DNA of 64,000 nt from Mortierella sp. BCC40632 (GCA_011634665.1 WAEK01000001.1:387501-451500), one strand, 5' to 3'; counted from the first letter of the stretch, positions 47,519 to 60,882 are shown. The notes: generated by a model not told the origin, from the sequence alone. A program made the numbers and translations.

Positions 47519-50466
47519 TTACCGGTAAGGTGGGTAGGCAGTTGCTGCTGCCTGATATCCTGCCACAGGTGCCTGGTAGCCTGCTGCTGGCGCTTGGTAG
47601 CCAGTCGCCGCTGCCTGATATCCTGCTGCTGCTGTCTGGTATCCGCCTGCAACTGGATATGCTGCTGCCGCTGCTGCTGCCGCTGGGTAGCCAGTTGCTG
47701 TTGCCTGATATCCTGCTGCGGTCGCCTGGTAACCAGTCGCAGCTCCTTGATAGGCTGTAGCAGCAGTCGTGGCTTGATAGCCTGCTGCTGCTGTTGGGTA
47801 GGCACTAGCAGCCGCTGCATACCCCGTCGCTGCAGCCTGATATGCATTGGCGCCTGCTGGATATCCTGCAGCAGCGGTCGGATAGGCCGTTGGCACAGCT
47901 GCTTGATACGCGGCAGCTGGTGTTTGATACGCGGCGGCCTGCGCTTGATACGCGGCGGCCGCTGCGGGATAACTAGCTGGTGTTTGGTATGCATAGCCTT
48001 GTGGGTACGACTGCGAGTAAGCCTGTTGTTGCTGGTGTTGTTGTTGCTGTTGCTGTTGTTGCTGTGCTTGGGGTGGCTGCTGTGGTTGAGGTGGCTGTGG
48101 TGGCTGTTGCTGCTGTGGTTGTTGTTGCTGCTGTGGTTGCTGCTGTGGTTGCTGTTGATGCTGGTGCTGGTGCTGGTGCTGGTGCTGGTGTTGTTGCTGG
48201 GCTGCAACTGGAGGGGGCTGGTTAGGAAGTGGAGGTTGTTGGCGCGAGTTGTAGCCTCCTGCACTGGCAAAGCCTGACGCGCTACCGTTCTGGTTCAACG
48301 GAATGCTGTTTACACTGCTGACATTGCCTTGTCCTCCGTGGCTATTAAATCCTGGTGAATGGTGCTGACCCCCTCGGTTCGAGCCTCCGAAGCCTCCTCT
48401 GTTGCCACCACGGTGGCCACCGCGACCAGGATTGTTCGAGCGTTTGTAAGGTCCACCACCCTGTTGCTCATTAGGACCTTGCCAGTCGCGTCCACCAGGT
48501 CCTCGACCAGGACCACCAGCACCAGGGCCACCAGGGCCACCAGGGCCTGGGCCTCCAGCATTTGGACCACCCGCACCTGGACCACCTGCGCCGGGTCCTG
48601 GCTGAGAAGCATTGCCAGGATAGCGGTTTGCGTCTGGACCATTAGGATACCAATCCTGCTGGTATCGTGGCGCATTGGGGTCACCAGCGCCGGATTGCGC
48701 TCCATACTGGTCATATCCATCCCTAGGATACTGCTGCTGATTAGGCGGCTGTCCGAAGCCTTGAGTATTCGCAGGGGGGGCTTGACCGAATGGACCAGCG
48801 CCTGCAGCGCCTGCCTGGTTATAGGACGCGTTGTAACCACCAGCTCCACCAGGATGTCCCGCATTAGCTCCTCCATAAAACTGTTGGTCAGGACCAGCAT
48901 TCTGACCCATAGGGCCTGGGGAAGGTTGATGGCCCTATTGTTAACAAGAGAGAAGAGAGAAAGGGAGTGAAAGAGAAAGACTTGTTAGTCATAACATAGA
49001 TAAAGAATCGCTTGTCAAGCACAGCAACTGATAAAACTGATCTCGGAGTGAAGCGAGGTCGTGTCACGTACCTGATCCCATCGCATGCCTTTGGCATAAT
49101 CGAAGATGCTCTTGATCTGACCAGGTCCTTGCTTTGGGCCTCTTGCGGGTGGAGTGGGTGGTACTGGGTTCTGTGGTCCCTGGGGCGGCATTGGCGCACC
49201 TTGAGGACCTCTGTTCATACGCGGAGGTCGCTGTCTATCATTATCAGGGCCCTGGAACCTCTGATGATGAGGCTGGTGAGGGCCTTGAGATGGGCCCTGT
49301 TGGTGAGAATGCTGCTGCTGCTGTTGCTGCTGCTGTTGCTGTTGCTGGAAATTATTCTGCTGGTTGCCTTGTTGGAATGAGTGGGGAGGACCATTAAAGT
49401 CTCTGGGGCGCTGTTGGGAATGGTCCTGTTGGCGGCCACGGAACTGGTCATCTCTTCGGTAAGGCCGCTGGTCTTGGGCACCTACACGATATCACGTAAA
49501 GAACAAAGGTGAAGTGTTTCCAAGTCAGTACATAGCGAATATTGCTGACAAATTGAGTCCTTTTTGCTGTACCAAAGACTTTGTAAAGCAAAAGAACATG
49601 AGGCAGAAGAGTCGTTGGTACTAAGGGATCTTACCTCGAAATCCGCCTCGACGCATAGGTCCAGCTCCTCCACGATGGCTATTGTTGGCGTTGAAGTTGC
49701 CGTGGTTCTGCTGGTTGTTATTGTGGAAGTTGTTATTGTTGCTATTGTTGTTATTGTTGTTGTTATTGTTGTTGTTGCTGTTGTTGTTGTTGTTGTTGTT
49801 ATTGTTGTTATTGTTATTGAATCTCTGGTTAAAGTGGCCTCGTTGATTGTTGAAGTTGTGATGATGCTGGCCACGGTTCTTGTGGTGTTGTCTAGAATTG
49901 TTCCCAGACTTGTTGGAAGAACCAGGGGCATTGGAACCTTTTGTTGAGGGCGCATCGGCTTTGGAATCTCCATCTGTGCGTCCTTCGGGTTTGGGGGCTG
50001 GTGTAGGGGCCACGACATTAGAGACAAGCTCTGTGCCCTTGTATGCAGCATCATCATCGTTATAGAGATCGCTCGAACTCTCCGAGTTTGTTGGGGCGAC
50101 GTCAGCGGTCGACTGTTCAGTCTCCATGGCTGTTGACTCCTTATTGGCGCCCTCAGACTCGTCTGGAGCTGCAGATGACTCCTGAGCACTGACTTCCTGA
50201 GTTCCATCTTGCTGTTCAGCATCGGCCGATGGTGCTGAGGACTCGTTGGTCTCCTCTGGATGGGTCTGTGGCTCGTCGTCATCCTGAGCGTGGTAGGACT
50301 CGATGGAGGGTTCTGGCTGGGATTCTGAGGTCATTGTCTGATCTTGTTCGGATGGAGTGTCATCTGCGACTGATTCGATGGGCTGATCCTCAGTGGAAGC
50401 AGGTGGGAGAGGAGAAGGCGCGACAGCAGCCTCGGCTGGCAGGTTTTCTTGTTGGACGTCAGCCAT
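47519..50466 (-). CDS. Prion-like RGG/Q/N-rich protein with tandem Tyr-Ala repeats
   Basis: Three exons, 50466-49635, 49481-49072 and 48934-47519, encode 885 aa. I do not recognise the family; no RRM or KH domain is visible. Residues 1-180 are acidic and Ser/Thr/Glu-rich. At about 190-275 there is a His/Asn-rich region with a long interrupted polyN run ending in an RG-rich patch (RRGGFRG). Exon 2 is Arg/Gln-rich with a polyQ run and a conserved-looking IKSIFDYAKGMRWDQ segment (about 398-412). Exon 3 has Gly/Pro/Asn-rich sequence, RGG motifs (GRGGHRGGNRGG), a polyQ run interspersed with His-Gln units, and finally about 180 residues of tandem 6-12-residue units such as GYQAAATGY and AYPTAA. This composition suggests an RNA-binding, condensate-forming protein; that is inference. 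It diverges from ATG4. Confidence 0.85.
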
Positions 50467-51594
<1,128 letters not shown>

Positions 51595-52995
51595 ATGCAG
51601 TCGCCTGAGCCACCTCTCAGCAATAGTCAGCCGGGAATGCCAAGAGTCGATGCACCGACCGATGCTATATTCGTCCGCACCGATATTCCCGTCCCAGCTT
51701 CGACGACCAAGGCCAAAGGAGGTAATATTACAACACAAAGAGCTTCTGGGTACACCTCCGCCACTGATGCAGCGACTGCGGTTCATTCCCCAGAAGAGTC
51801 AAGAAAAGCAGCTTGTGCTGCAGTTTCCACCACTACCATCACTGCCGCCTCAACCACTACCACTTCCAGTTCCCTAATGTCTATGACAAAAAAGACGGAA
51901 AGCAATGCCAATGTGCATTCACACTCACTTACTCCTCCATTCACTTTAAAAGACTCTGCTTCCTCCGAAGGCAGTAACCCAAACACTGACTCTGCCAACA
52001 CCCAGCCTAACTCATCCATGTCTATCCACTTTTCTCGACCAGGCGAGGAAGAAGAACAAAATGGCTCCGTTTCTGACGCCAAAGTACTATCGCCCAAGCC
52101 AACTTTGCCAGCAACTGCCACTATACTTGAATCGCAGGAAGAGAGTGCCACCACTGACGAGATAGTTGCCCACGGTTCGTCGCCACCCCCGTCAAAGGGG
52201 TCATCTAGATTCAGCGTCAATCTCTCGAACGTAGGTTTACCTGCGATGGCCACCAACCTTGGCCTCACACAGGCAAATACCGAGCGCGCGGCGGATATGG
52301 CGAGCGAGGTAAAGAAGAATGTTGTCAACATGTGGCATGCCTGGTTCCCCAGTCAGGTTATCTCTTCTGCTCCCGGCACGACCACATCCTCGGCTACAGC
52401 AACGCCACCTCCAGTCACAAATGATTCTTCGACCGTGACCGAACATCCCATCCGACCCATCACCTCTGGATCCCAGTCCTTTTCGCAGCCTAGACCGGCC
52501 AAAGCGCAGCGGATGAACTCGTATACATTGGGGTCAAAAGTCGGTGGAGATGCTGTCAAGACCCTTGGTGGCCTGACATTGCCTCAGTCAATACGAGGCT
52601 TCTCGATGGATCTCCCTGGCCGGCGTTCCATCAGCCCCTCTCCTGCAGGATCAGAATTCACACAAGAACCCCGGACGATGGACGATGACAAGGTGGTGCA
52701 TGAAGCCAATGACCCGATAGCGGCCCGATCACGAACATGTGTTCCTCCCCCTTCCAACCTCTCCAATGAGCCTATCTATCTCATGGGCAAGTTTTATCCC
52801 CCTTCGCCGACTCAATGGACCGATTTCCAACGAGACTTTACTCAAGGGTTGATCTGGTGTACATACCGACATAGCTATCCACCAATACGCCCTAGCAACT
52901 TTACAACAGACGTAGGATGGGGATGCATGCTTCGATCTGGCCAAGGTTTGCTTTCGAATGCCTTGGCAATCCAGTTCATGGGAAGAGGTATGTTA

Positions 52996-53040
<45 letters not shown>

Positions 53041-54530
53041 GTGGAGAGAGGGTTCATTATATGGTAGTACAAGGTGTGGGCCATGAGTATGGACGTCTTA
53101 CACCAACATTTCTGCATGGTCTCTGTTAGGTTGGAACAGGCCGGGTCCTGATGACCCGCATTGGGAGGACTATGTTCGGGTTAGTATTTTTGATTTGATT
53201 GAATTTTGCCTCTTGTTTTGTCGATGAACTCCCCCCCCCCTTGGAGAATTGCTTGAAATGCTCACCGAGTCTACTTATCACTTATCGGACCTCTCTGATT
53301 TAGATTCTTTCTTGGTTCTTGGATGATATGAATGCCAGGTCACCCTTCTCGGTGCATCGTATTGCACTCCTCGGTAAACAACTTGGAAAGAATATTGGAG
53401 AGTGGTTTGGACCCTCTACCACAAGCCAAGTCACAAAGTACGCGCTATTCTTGTCCATTTGACTGAAGGGAGAGGGGGGATGTCGATGAAGGACTTGGAG
53501 CCAACGATTGAAATATCAACCTAACTACAACACATTCTTGTCGATAGGGCGCTTGTACACAACTTTCCAGAGTGTAACCTTGGAGTTTATGTAACAACTG
53601 ATGGTGTCATCTATAAGGATCAGGTGGAGGAGGCAGCCAAGATAAAGAAGACTGGTGAATTTGGTCATCTTTTGATCCTGGTGACGATTCGATTAGGAAT
53701 TGACAAACTGAATCCAATCTATAACGAGGCGATTAAGGCTACGTTCGAGTTTCCTCAGACACTTGGCATCGCAGGGTAACGCATTTTAAGAAAACCTCCC
53801 CCCCCCCTCCCTTTGTCGTCATCGTGCCATCTTTTCTTTCCAGTGAATCCTACCTGACGACTTATTCTTTCCTTCCTCAATTTCCTCCGCGTCTCATTTT
53901 CTGCTTTCTTTTATCAGTGGCCGTCCATCATCTTCTTACTATTTTGTTGGTTACCAAGGTAAAAAAAAATTGATCCTTGATAGGAGTAGCGTCTTTTATT
54001 TGAGAGAATCGAGACGGAAAAAAAAATGATCTATGCTAAATACGTTGTTACGTTCACATCCATAGGAGATGACCTGTTCTATTTAGATCCACATCACTCC
54101 CGTTGTGTGGTGGAGACAAAGCCTTTGGATGAATACACAGCAGAGGTAAAGATGAATTTGCTCTCAAGGAAAGCAAGTTAGACAGATCCAACAATGAATA
54201 TTTGTTGACCTTTTTTTTTTTTTTTTTTTGTCATAATTCTCCTCTTCTTTCTTTCATTAGGACTTTGCGACCTATCATTGTGAAACGATTCGCAAGATTG
54301 ACATCAATGCAATTGATCCCTCAATGCTTCTGGCCTTTTATTGTCGGGACCGAGCCGAGTTTGATGCACTCTGTGCAAGGGTGAAGGAGCTGAATAGTCG
54401 AACTCATTTGGGTATGGGTGCTTCCATCTTTACGATTGGTGACAGGGCACCGGATTACGATGACGATACGGACGGAAGGCTTCTCTCGGTGGCGGATGAA
54501 GAAGATGAAGACCTTGAGCTGATTCTATAG
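51595..54530 (+). CDS. ATG4: Cysteine protease ATG4 (Atg8 processing and deconjugation)
   Basis: Seven exons: 51595-52987, 53130-53179, 53304-53437, 53548-53775, 53918-53958, 54066-54145 and 54261-54530 (731 aa, phases agree). Atg4 cleaves the C-terminus of Atg8 and later releases it from phosphatidylethanolamine, a key step in autophagosome formation. The peptidase C54 domain starts near residue 390 with [11 protein letters not shown] and [18 protein letters not shown]. The catalytic Cys444 lies in [14 protein letters not shown], and the catalytic Asp-His pair in FYLDPHH (D623, H625). GLGIAG-type glycine and [11 protein letters not shown] elements are intact, as is [14 protein letters not shown]. 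The first 380 residues are a Ser/Thr/Pro-rich disordered extension, longer than in yeast. The C-terminus is acidic and ends ELIL, possibly an Atg8-interacting tail. Intron 1 has a 43-base A run just after its donor. Confidence 0.96.
52997..53039. repeat. Poly(A) run in ATG4 intron 1
   Basis: Forty-three consecutive A residues lie nine bases after the GT of the donor site on the transcribed strand. Confidence 0.96.
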
Positions 54531-54825
54531 CTTAAATAGCTTATAGTGTTCTTTTTTCACTTTTCTCTCTTTCTCTCTTTCTCTCTCTCTCTCCCTCTCT
54601 CTTTCTTTCTTTTTTTTTTTTTTTTTTACTTTTTTTTTTTCTTTTTGTCAATAGAACTCTCTCTCTCTCCTGTCCGTGTATGCGCGCGTGTGTGTCCTTC
54701 TGTCCTTTATTCTTGAGCAACAATTGGCCGGCTATGCAGTCGTCTTATTTATGCTCTCTTGTAAATCTCACTCCTCACTCTTTTCATTGAACTCCCCTCA
54801 TTTTCTTGTTCTTTCTTCTTCTTCT

Positions 54826-54901
<76 letters not shown>

Positions 54902-54974
54902 TTTCATTTGTTTGTTTGTTTGTGTTTGTGTTTGTGTTTGTTTTGATTTGTTGGTTTAAAAAGAAAAGAAGAAA
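54531..54974. other. Convergent intergenic space between ATG4 and ATG5
   Basis: The 444 bases contain the 3' flanks of both autophagy genes. They are pyrimidine-rich on the plus strand, with CT and T runs (54560-54640), CTT units and the long TTTC repeat. No gene is seen. Confidence 0.7.
54828..54902. repeat. (TTTC)n tetranucleotide repeat
   Basis: About 18 perfect TTTC units are visible, followed by TTTG variants up to about 54945. Confidence 0.95.
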
Positions 54975-57232
54975 CTAGAGGAAAATGATGACGAGGTGCA
55001 AGAAATTGTCTGGATACGACATATTCTGTGAAGCCCAGATGGCACTCGTATCTAGGCAGGGTATAATACCATGGATCATCGCTGCCGCTACAGGTGATCC
55101 TGTCTCTACAAGTGGGAATAAGTCTGGTAGAGATGCATTCAAGATCTGACGCAATGTCCTTGGTTGTTCTAGAGGGAGAGGGAGAGGGGAGCGAGAAAGA
55201 GAGAGAGAGAGAAGAGGAGGAGGAGGAGGAGGAGGAGGAGGAGGAGGAGGAGGAGAGAAAGACAGCTGAGTGACTCATCCAAAAAATGTATTCACTCTCA
55301 AAATGGAAAGAAAAGGGAGGTAGGCAGGCCTGCGGAGCAAACTAGTTGAAGTATCAAATGTATTCCACATACGATTCTCGTCCACTGGTGATACGGGTTC
55401 TTGAATGACAGGACAACCCTCTGGTAGGTATATCCTAACGGGCAAATTCCTTGCCATCACTCCGTCATTTAACATGAGCTTGTGGTTCATTCCCCAAAAC
55501 CTATCGTAGTTATCTGAGGGGAAAAAAATAAAAAAAATAAAAAAATAAAAAAAAGGAAGGAAGAGAGGCAGCAAGAAAAAAAGAGAAGAGAAGACAAAAA
55601 TAAAAAAGAATGTAGAAATGTGGGAACAACGGGAGGAGTGTGTGAATGCAAAGATCCCGGATGTCAATGAATCTTTCTTGACCCGTTACCAAAGTTTTGA
55701 GGTTATGTCCTCAAGATCCACAAAAAATGAGTGCCCATTCCCTTCTTTTTTCCCCTTTCTTTCTTTCTTTCTTTCTTAATTCCCATTAGGTAGGGTTGGC
55801 ACCTTACTCGATGATAGACCATCCCAGAGCTGCGTTTGATCTGATTTAGACATGTTCATGACCTTCTTTGTTGATCCATTGCGCAAATAGTCGGCCTAGA
55901 GACACATTGGAGTGCATAGCAGAAAAAACAATAGAGGGTTAGCGTGAGATGTCCCAGCTGTAATCATTTCGTGGGCGCACAACACAGCCCAAACAAAATA
56001 ATAAGTGTGATAAGTCTTCTGAAGCTTTGTCAAACGACCCCTCCATCAGTTTGTCAAGGGAGATGAATATTAAAAAGAAGAGTAAAGAAAAGAAAAAAAA
56101 GGGCGCCATGTCGTCTGTTTTGATCTCTTGGCTGACCAATCCTCTTCTCCCAAGAGATGCAGAGTAGCATACTTCTTTGATCATCGACATGAAATAGTCC
56201 TGACAACTGTCAACTGCTTGACTCTTGATTAACTCTGCTGGAAAGTTTTGAAAGTGGACAGTGATCTTCCATGGTAAGAGCGATCCGTTCATCCCCCGAC
56301 CAGATGAGCCCTGGAGTCCATGAATGTCGTATAAAAGACCGATTGGGTAGTGCCTTGACCGTGAAAGAAAAGAAAAAGAAAAAGAAAAAAGAAAAAATAA
56401 TAAAAAGATGGGCGAAGGAGGTAAGGAGAGGGGGGGGGGGTGGGCACAGCAGCAAATATGCAGGACAGAAAAGGCCGAGAACGCCGAGCACAATGACAAA
56501 GTGCAAGAGAGTATAGTATGTTAATATTTTATATTTATAAAAAAAAAAAAAAAAAAAGAGCACGCACAAAGGGCCTGACCCTTTTTTTTTTTGTTTGTCC
56601 AGCAAGGCAAGAGAGCAATTCCATAACGCAAAAGGACAAGCAACAAGCAAAGGAACGGGACACGAAGAAGAAAAAAAAAAGAAAAGTCCTTACCATTTCA
56701 AAGGCGTGCCTTCATAGTCGTACCAGATCTCAGCATCATCGCCAATAAAGTTGAGGGCCATGTCCACAAACTGCTTCCGGACCTGACTGGTGAGAAGGGA
56801 AAAGTAGGAGCATCTTGGCGCCTCCAGCTAGACACACCCCCGTATAAGAGTTCCAATGAGAGAGAGAAAGAGAGAAAAAAGATACAATATATATAATGTT
56901 AATGCCAAGACTTGTGTCCTCCTTGCATGGGAAGGGGAGAGGCGAATGTGAAGCATGTGGTCCAAATTTTTCTTTTTCTGCCTCTTTTTTTTTCCATTTC
57001 TTTTTTTCTTTCCAGTCCATACAAGAAACGACTCGAGACCGTTGGAGGATCCTAAGGCGGCAGCTTCTGATTTATCAAGCGAAAATTGGATAGGTAGGGT
57101 GCCATCCCAGATGACCTTGGCGATCGGATTGTAAGGGGCACTGTTGGTGCTATTGGCGTTATTGCTTTGGTTGTTCGACGTCGTCGTGGATGCGGCTGCT
57201 GGCGTTTTCCCTTGTCCTGGTTGCGGAGGCAT
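54975..57232 (-). CDS. ATG5: Autophagy protein ATG5
   Basis: Six exons: 57232-57023, 56827-56694, 56353-56173, 55895-55808, 55513-55373 and 55168-54975 (315 aa, phases agree). Atg5 is conjugated to Atg12 and, with Atg16, forms the E3-like complex that directs Atg8 lipidation at the phagophore. A Gln/Asn/Ser-rich leader (1-35) precedes the UblA start VIWDGTLPIQFSLDKSE. Then come SYFSLLTSQVRKQF, PIGLLYDIHG, WKITVHFQNFPAELI and the segment FMSMIKE-ADYLRNG, where Lys174 aligns with the Atg12 acceptor lysine of animal ATG5. The second Ubl region contains LPVRIYLPEGCPVIQEPVSP and the C-terminus contains the family signature MIHGIIPCLDTSAIWASQNM followed by SYPDNFLHLV. The exon 1-2 junction (ESFL/LEAPRC) is the least certain. 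It lies tail to tail with ATG4. An intronic GGA repeat is at 55211-55254. Confidence 0.95.
55211..55254. repeat. (GGA)n repeat in the last ATG5 intron
   Basis: About fourteen GGA units lie in the final intron of ATG5, close to the acceptor. On the transcribed strand they form a TCC pyrimidine tract. Confidence 0.95.
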
Positions 57233-58353
57233 TTAATGTAGAGTGAGGAAGAAAAGGAAGAAAAACTTTTGACTCCAAGGGAAATAAAATACACTCTAAA
57301 TCAAGCAGTGGGACTAGAAAGAAAGAATGAAAAAAAAAAAAAAAAGAAAAAGAAAAAAGAAAAAGAAAAAAGAAAAAGAAAGAAAGAAAGAATGCGGGTT
57401 GGTGATGACGAGGAAGGATGAGAAAATGAGCGCGAGTGGGGGATCAGAGCGGTAGCAGAGGAGAGCTGCAGCAGAGCAACGCGTGTTGGAGGCCAAGGGA
57501 GCGAGCGAGCGAGCGAGAGAGAGAGAGAGAGAGAGGAAGGGACGTGGACAGGCAGTCTGGACAAGAATGGTCCCGGCAAGGTGCAGCGATGCGGAAAGGG
57601 TGGCGAGAGAGTGAGAGAGAGTGAGAAGTAGGGGTGGAGTGCGTGAGTGCGTACGTGTGTGTGCGTGTGCGTGTGTTTGTGGTGATTAGGAAGAGGAGGT
57701 GGAGGTGGAGGAGGAGGAAGAGAGAAGAAGAGAAGAAAGAGAGAAAGGAAGAAAGAGAGATGGACAATGGACGACGGAAGAGAAGGACCGTCCACAGAAA
57801 TGGCAAAAGCTTAAAAAAAAACGGAGCACTGCTGCACTGTGCCTTCAATGTTAGTCCAGAGAAAGAGAGTGAGTGAGTGAGTGAGTGAAAGAGCAAGAGT
57901 AAGAATGAGAGTGAGAACAAGAGTGAGAGGATGGATTAGAGAGACAGAGAGAGAGAGAGAGACAGAGAGTCTCCTTCTCTTTTGTCGCATGCATCGCTTT
58001 TTTTTTTCTCCTTCTTCTTCTGCCTGCGCCATCCCCAAAGGCCACTTCATTGGTCCAGTCGTGTGTGTGCATCTAATGATGCGCCGTCTGGCCCACAAGG
58101 GGGAAGCAAAAGTAGCCCCCGGACAATGCATTCTCTTTTCTTCTTCTCCATAACCATTGAGAGAGTGTGAGATATGCCCAGCCACCCACCCACTCAACCG
58201 AGGAATGAGGAACGTGGCCAACACCCCTTCTCTCCTCCTCTGCGCCTGACTCTTTTTTTTTCTTTCTTCCATTCATACATACATTTACTCTCTTCTACTC
58301 TCCATTCTTCTTAGCCCAGTTCCCATCCCCTCGACAGAACCCCAGCTCTGCTC
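57233..58353. other. Divergent upstream region between ATG5 and a membrane-protein gene
   Basis: The ATG5 side is GA-rich on the plus strand (57503-57535, 57700-57770, 57870-57970), hence CT-rich on the ATG5 coding strand. The other side (58240-58320) is T/C-rich on the coding strand of the right-hand gene. No gene is seen; the open frames here are repeat translations. Confidence 0.6.
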
Positions 58354-59330
58354 ATGGACCAACTACACCACCTCAAGAAACGTCCAAATGCTGCCAAGAA
58401 ACTCTTTGCGCCCCTCGAGGAGTCGGGCGAGCCTGACTATCTGCTGGAAGAAGGTACCGGGAGCGGACAGGAGAATGCACGGCCCCTTTTCTTTTCTTCT
58501 TCGTCCTCGACTTCTCTACCATCATAATCCTAACACAACTGCTGTCTATCTACAATGGACCCTAGAACAAGACGAGCTCATTCGGATGCTAAGAGTCTCG
58601 AACGACCGAGCCAACGACTCCTTCAAGGCAATCACACCGTTTCTGCGTCAAAAAAAAAAAAAAAAAAAAAAAAAAGTGTGTGTGTGTGTGTGTGTGTGGA
58701 ATGATCTCGTGTGTCTGCCGTCCGAGTGTCATTCCAGTCTGTTGTTTCTGAATAACCACTAACGCATACCAACTATCTCTCTTTCCGATCATAGTTTGTA
58801 CTTTTGGCATTCTCGGTTTTAGAGATCGCGACGTAAGCGCTCTTGCCTGGATAAGATTTTCTTTACTCTCCAGACTAATCAAAGGAAAGATCAACCAACA
58901 ATCTAACAACCAACTTCTTTTTTCTGCAACCCATAGCCATCTCATATTTACATCTTATATCTGGATACGGAAACATTGGTACGAGGAGCCTATCATGGAC
59001 AATGATCCCTACGACCCTTCAGCAGCATTTCGTCAGAGTGCCTCCCCACCCACTGCAACCCTGTTTTCTCTCATCTCGTTCGTCATTGGCATGTTTATGA
59101 TCAAGGACACAACCCGGATTGCAAAAGACAGCCTAGCCGTCTGGACATTTGTCTCGATCATGCCACTTGTCCTGATGTATGGAGCAACCGAGTTTTCATT
59201 CGAACTTTTGTGGTGGTCCATGCCATTCTTGCTCCAGATTGTGGACCTGGTATCTCTTTGGGTAATGTTGGAGCCAGATGAGGCCTTTTTCAAGCTGGAA
59301 GAGAGTCGGTACAAACTCAAGGGCGCATGA
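58354..59330 (+). CDS. Unrecognised multi-pass membrane protein with a GC-AG intron
   Basis: Four exons, 58354-58453, 58567-58628, 58795-58832 and 58937-59330, give 197 aa. I do not recognise the family with certainty. The cytosolic N-terminus (LKKRPNAAKKLFAPLEESGE, then an acidic stretch) leads into four hydrophobic segments: about 55-76 (FVLLAFSVLEIATHLIF), about 108-122 (TLFSLISFVIGMFMI), about 133-150 (LAVWTFVSIMPLVLMYGA) and about 157-180 (WWSMPFLLQIVDLVSLWVML). The C-terminus ends in a charged tail (EESRYKLKGA). The second intron must begin with GC at 58629 (AAG then GCAATC) to keep phase and composition; no GT in the right phase precedes the A run. That intron contains an A run and a GT repeat. 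An ER or Golgi membrane location is plausible. Confidence 0.8.
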
Positions 59331-60830
59331 TAGCAAAAAGTGAGGATATCAACCAAAAGACAAGCTCACCTGTTACGTTAATGGTACCAGCAAACCCCAC
59401 TTTGGAGTAATGGGACAGCCCCAGATTTGGGAACCAGTCCTATACTTTAGAATAGACTAAAGAACACGGGCCATGTCGATGGAACCTACTCTTCTTTTTT
59501 TTATTAGTGATACACAGGTGTCCATACTTCGTGGATATCTTGGGATGGCCTAAAAATGGCTCATAAACCAGAAAAGGGGAAGGCGGATGAAATTACTTTG
59601 CCCCCAGAATGGGATGTCCAAGGCCAGTAGACAAGCACCTCCACACCCCACCTCTCAGACTCAGAGCGGAGGGAGAGGCTTGGAAAGGAGATGAGCATCA
59701 GAGTGCGACTCGATTCTTTCTCTTGCATCTTCTCTCATCTGCAACTTCATTCAGTAGTCGTTTATCCAGTCTCCTATGCCTGCCCTTTTTCTCATGCCTC
59801 ATTCCCTGACACTGCCTCTCATCCAATTCCATTCTTGCTCTCAAGAGTCTCTTGCACTCTCTACAATGTCCCTTCTTCCCAACGTCCCATCGCCAAATGG
59901 CTCATCTGAATTTTATATTCCTGAACACGTCGTCATCGAGTTTGTGTGTGTGGGTTGAGAGTGCCTGTTGAGCGCACAGTCAGGTTTTTTTTTGTCTAGG
60001 CTAAGCAGAGGTGCAGCCCTTTTCTCAGCCCTAGGCGGACCAACAGCCTTTTTCTGACAATTGAACCACCCATGCATTCTTCCTGCAACGATCGCCTTTG
60101 GGGACGAGACAGCCTTCTTTGCATTAGTACCCAACGCCGTCTACTGCTCAATGGCCCTTCTCTCTCTCTTTCTCGAAAAAAATGCCCCGAGGCTCGAAGA
60201 TCTTGGAAGGAGTTTTAAGGTTTCGTGTGCACTCGTTGCCCTCCCTTGTCGCCTCAGGGGTAGGGGTACTTTCGAAGGCAGCCAGCTTTCTGCAAAGGAG
60301 TATCCAGTTTCTCAGGCCGCAAATATCTCTTGGACGAATGCAGGATGTCATCTACAATCAGTACTGGAGTCTTGACCTCATGGGTGCAAGTCCAATTGAA
60401 AGCAGAGGGCGGCCTTGTGATAATGAGGGTGCGGAATTATTATTGTTTGCAGCAGCTATTGTTGTTGCATATTGGACAAAGGAGAGAGGCTATTAAGGAT
60501 ATTGACCCAGGGCAGTGCGGTAAAAAATAAGGAGGACCTGCTTAGGGCTCAATCTAATGCCGTGCAACCATCGCCAAACTTCCTCGAATGATATCGTTTT
60601 GGATATTGACAAGAAGGGCTCGACTGTCGTCGGGGATCCGATATACGCAGCATGTGTATGGCGAGAGGCTGTTGCTCGCTCTCTCTTTTTTTTTTTTTTG
60701 TTGTTGTGCCCGCGAGTCGATGCTCATTCTCCAACTCTCGAGCCTTTTCTCTCTTTTGCTCTCTTTCTTTCTTTCTCTCTTTCTTTCTTTCTTTCTCTCT
60801 TCCCTTCCTCCTCCGCCTTAACACTCCCTT

Positions 60831-60882
<52 letters not shown>

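Noticed and set aside
47474..48277. 267-codon plus-strand frame rich in Leu, Cys and Trp
   Set aside because: Antisense of the CAG/CTG-rich Q/Ala-repeat exon of the minus-strand gene; typical shadow of polyQ coding.
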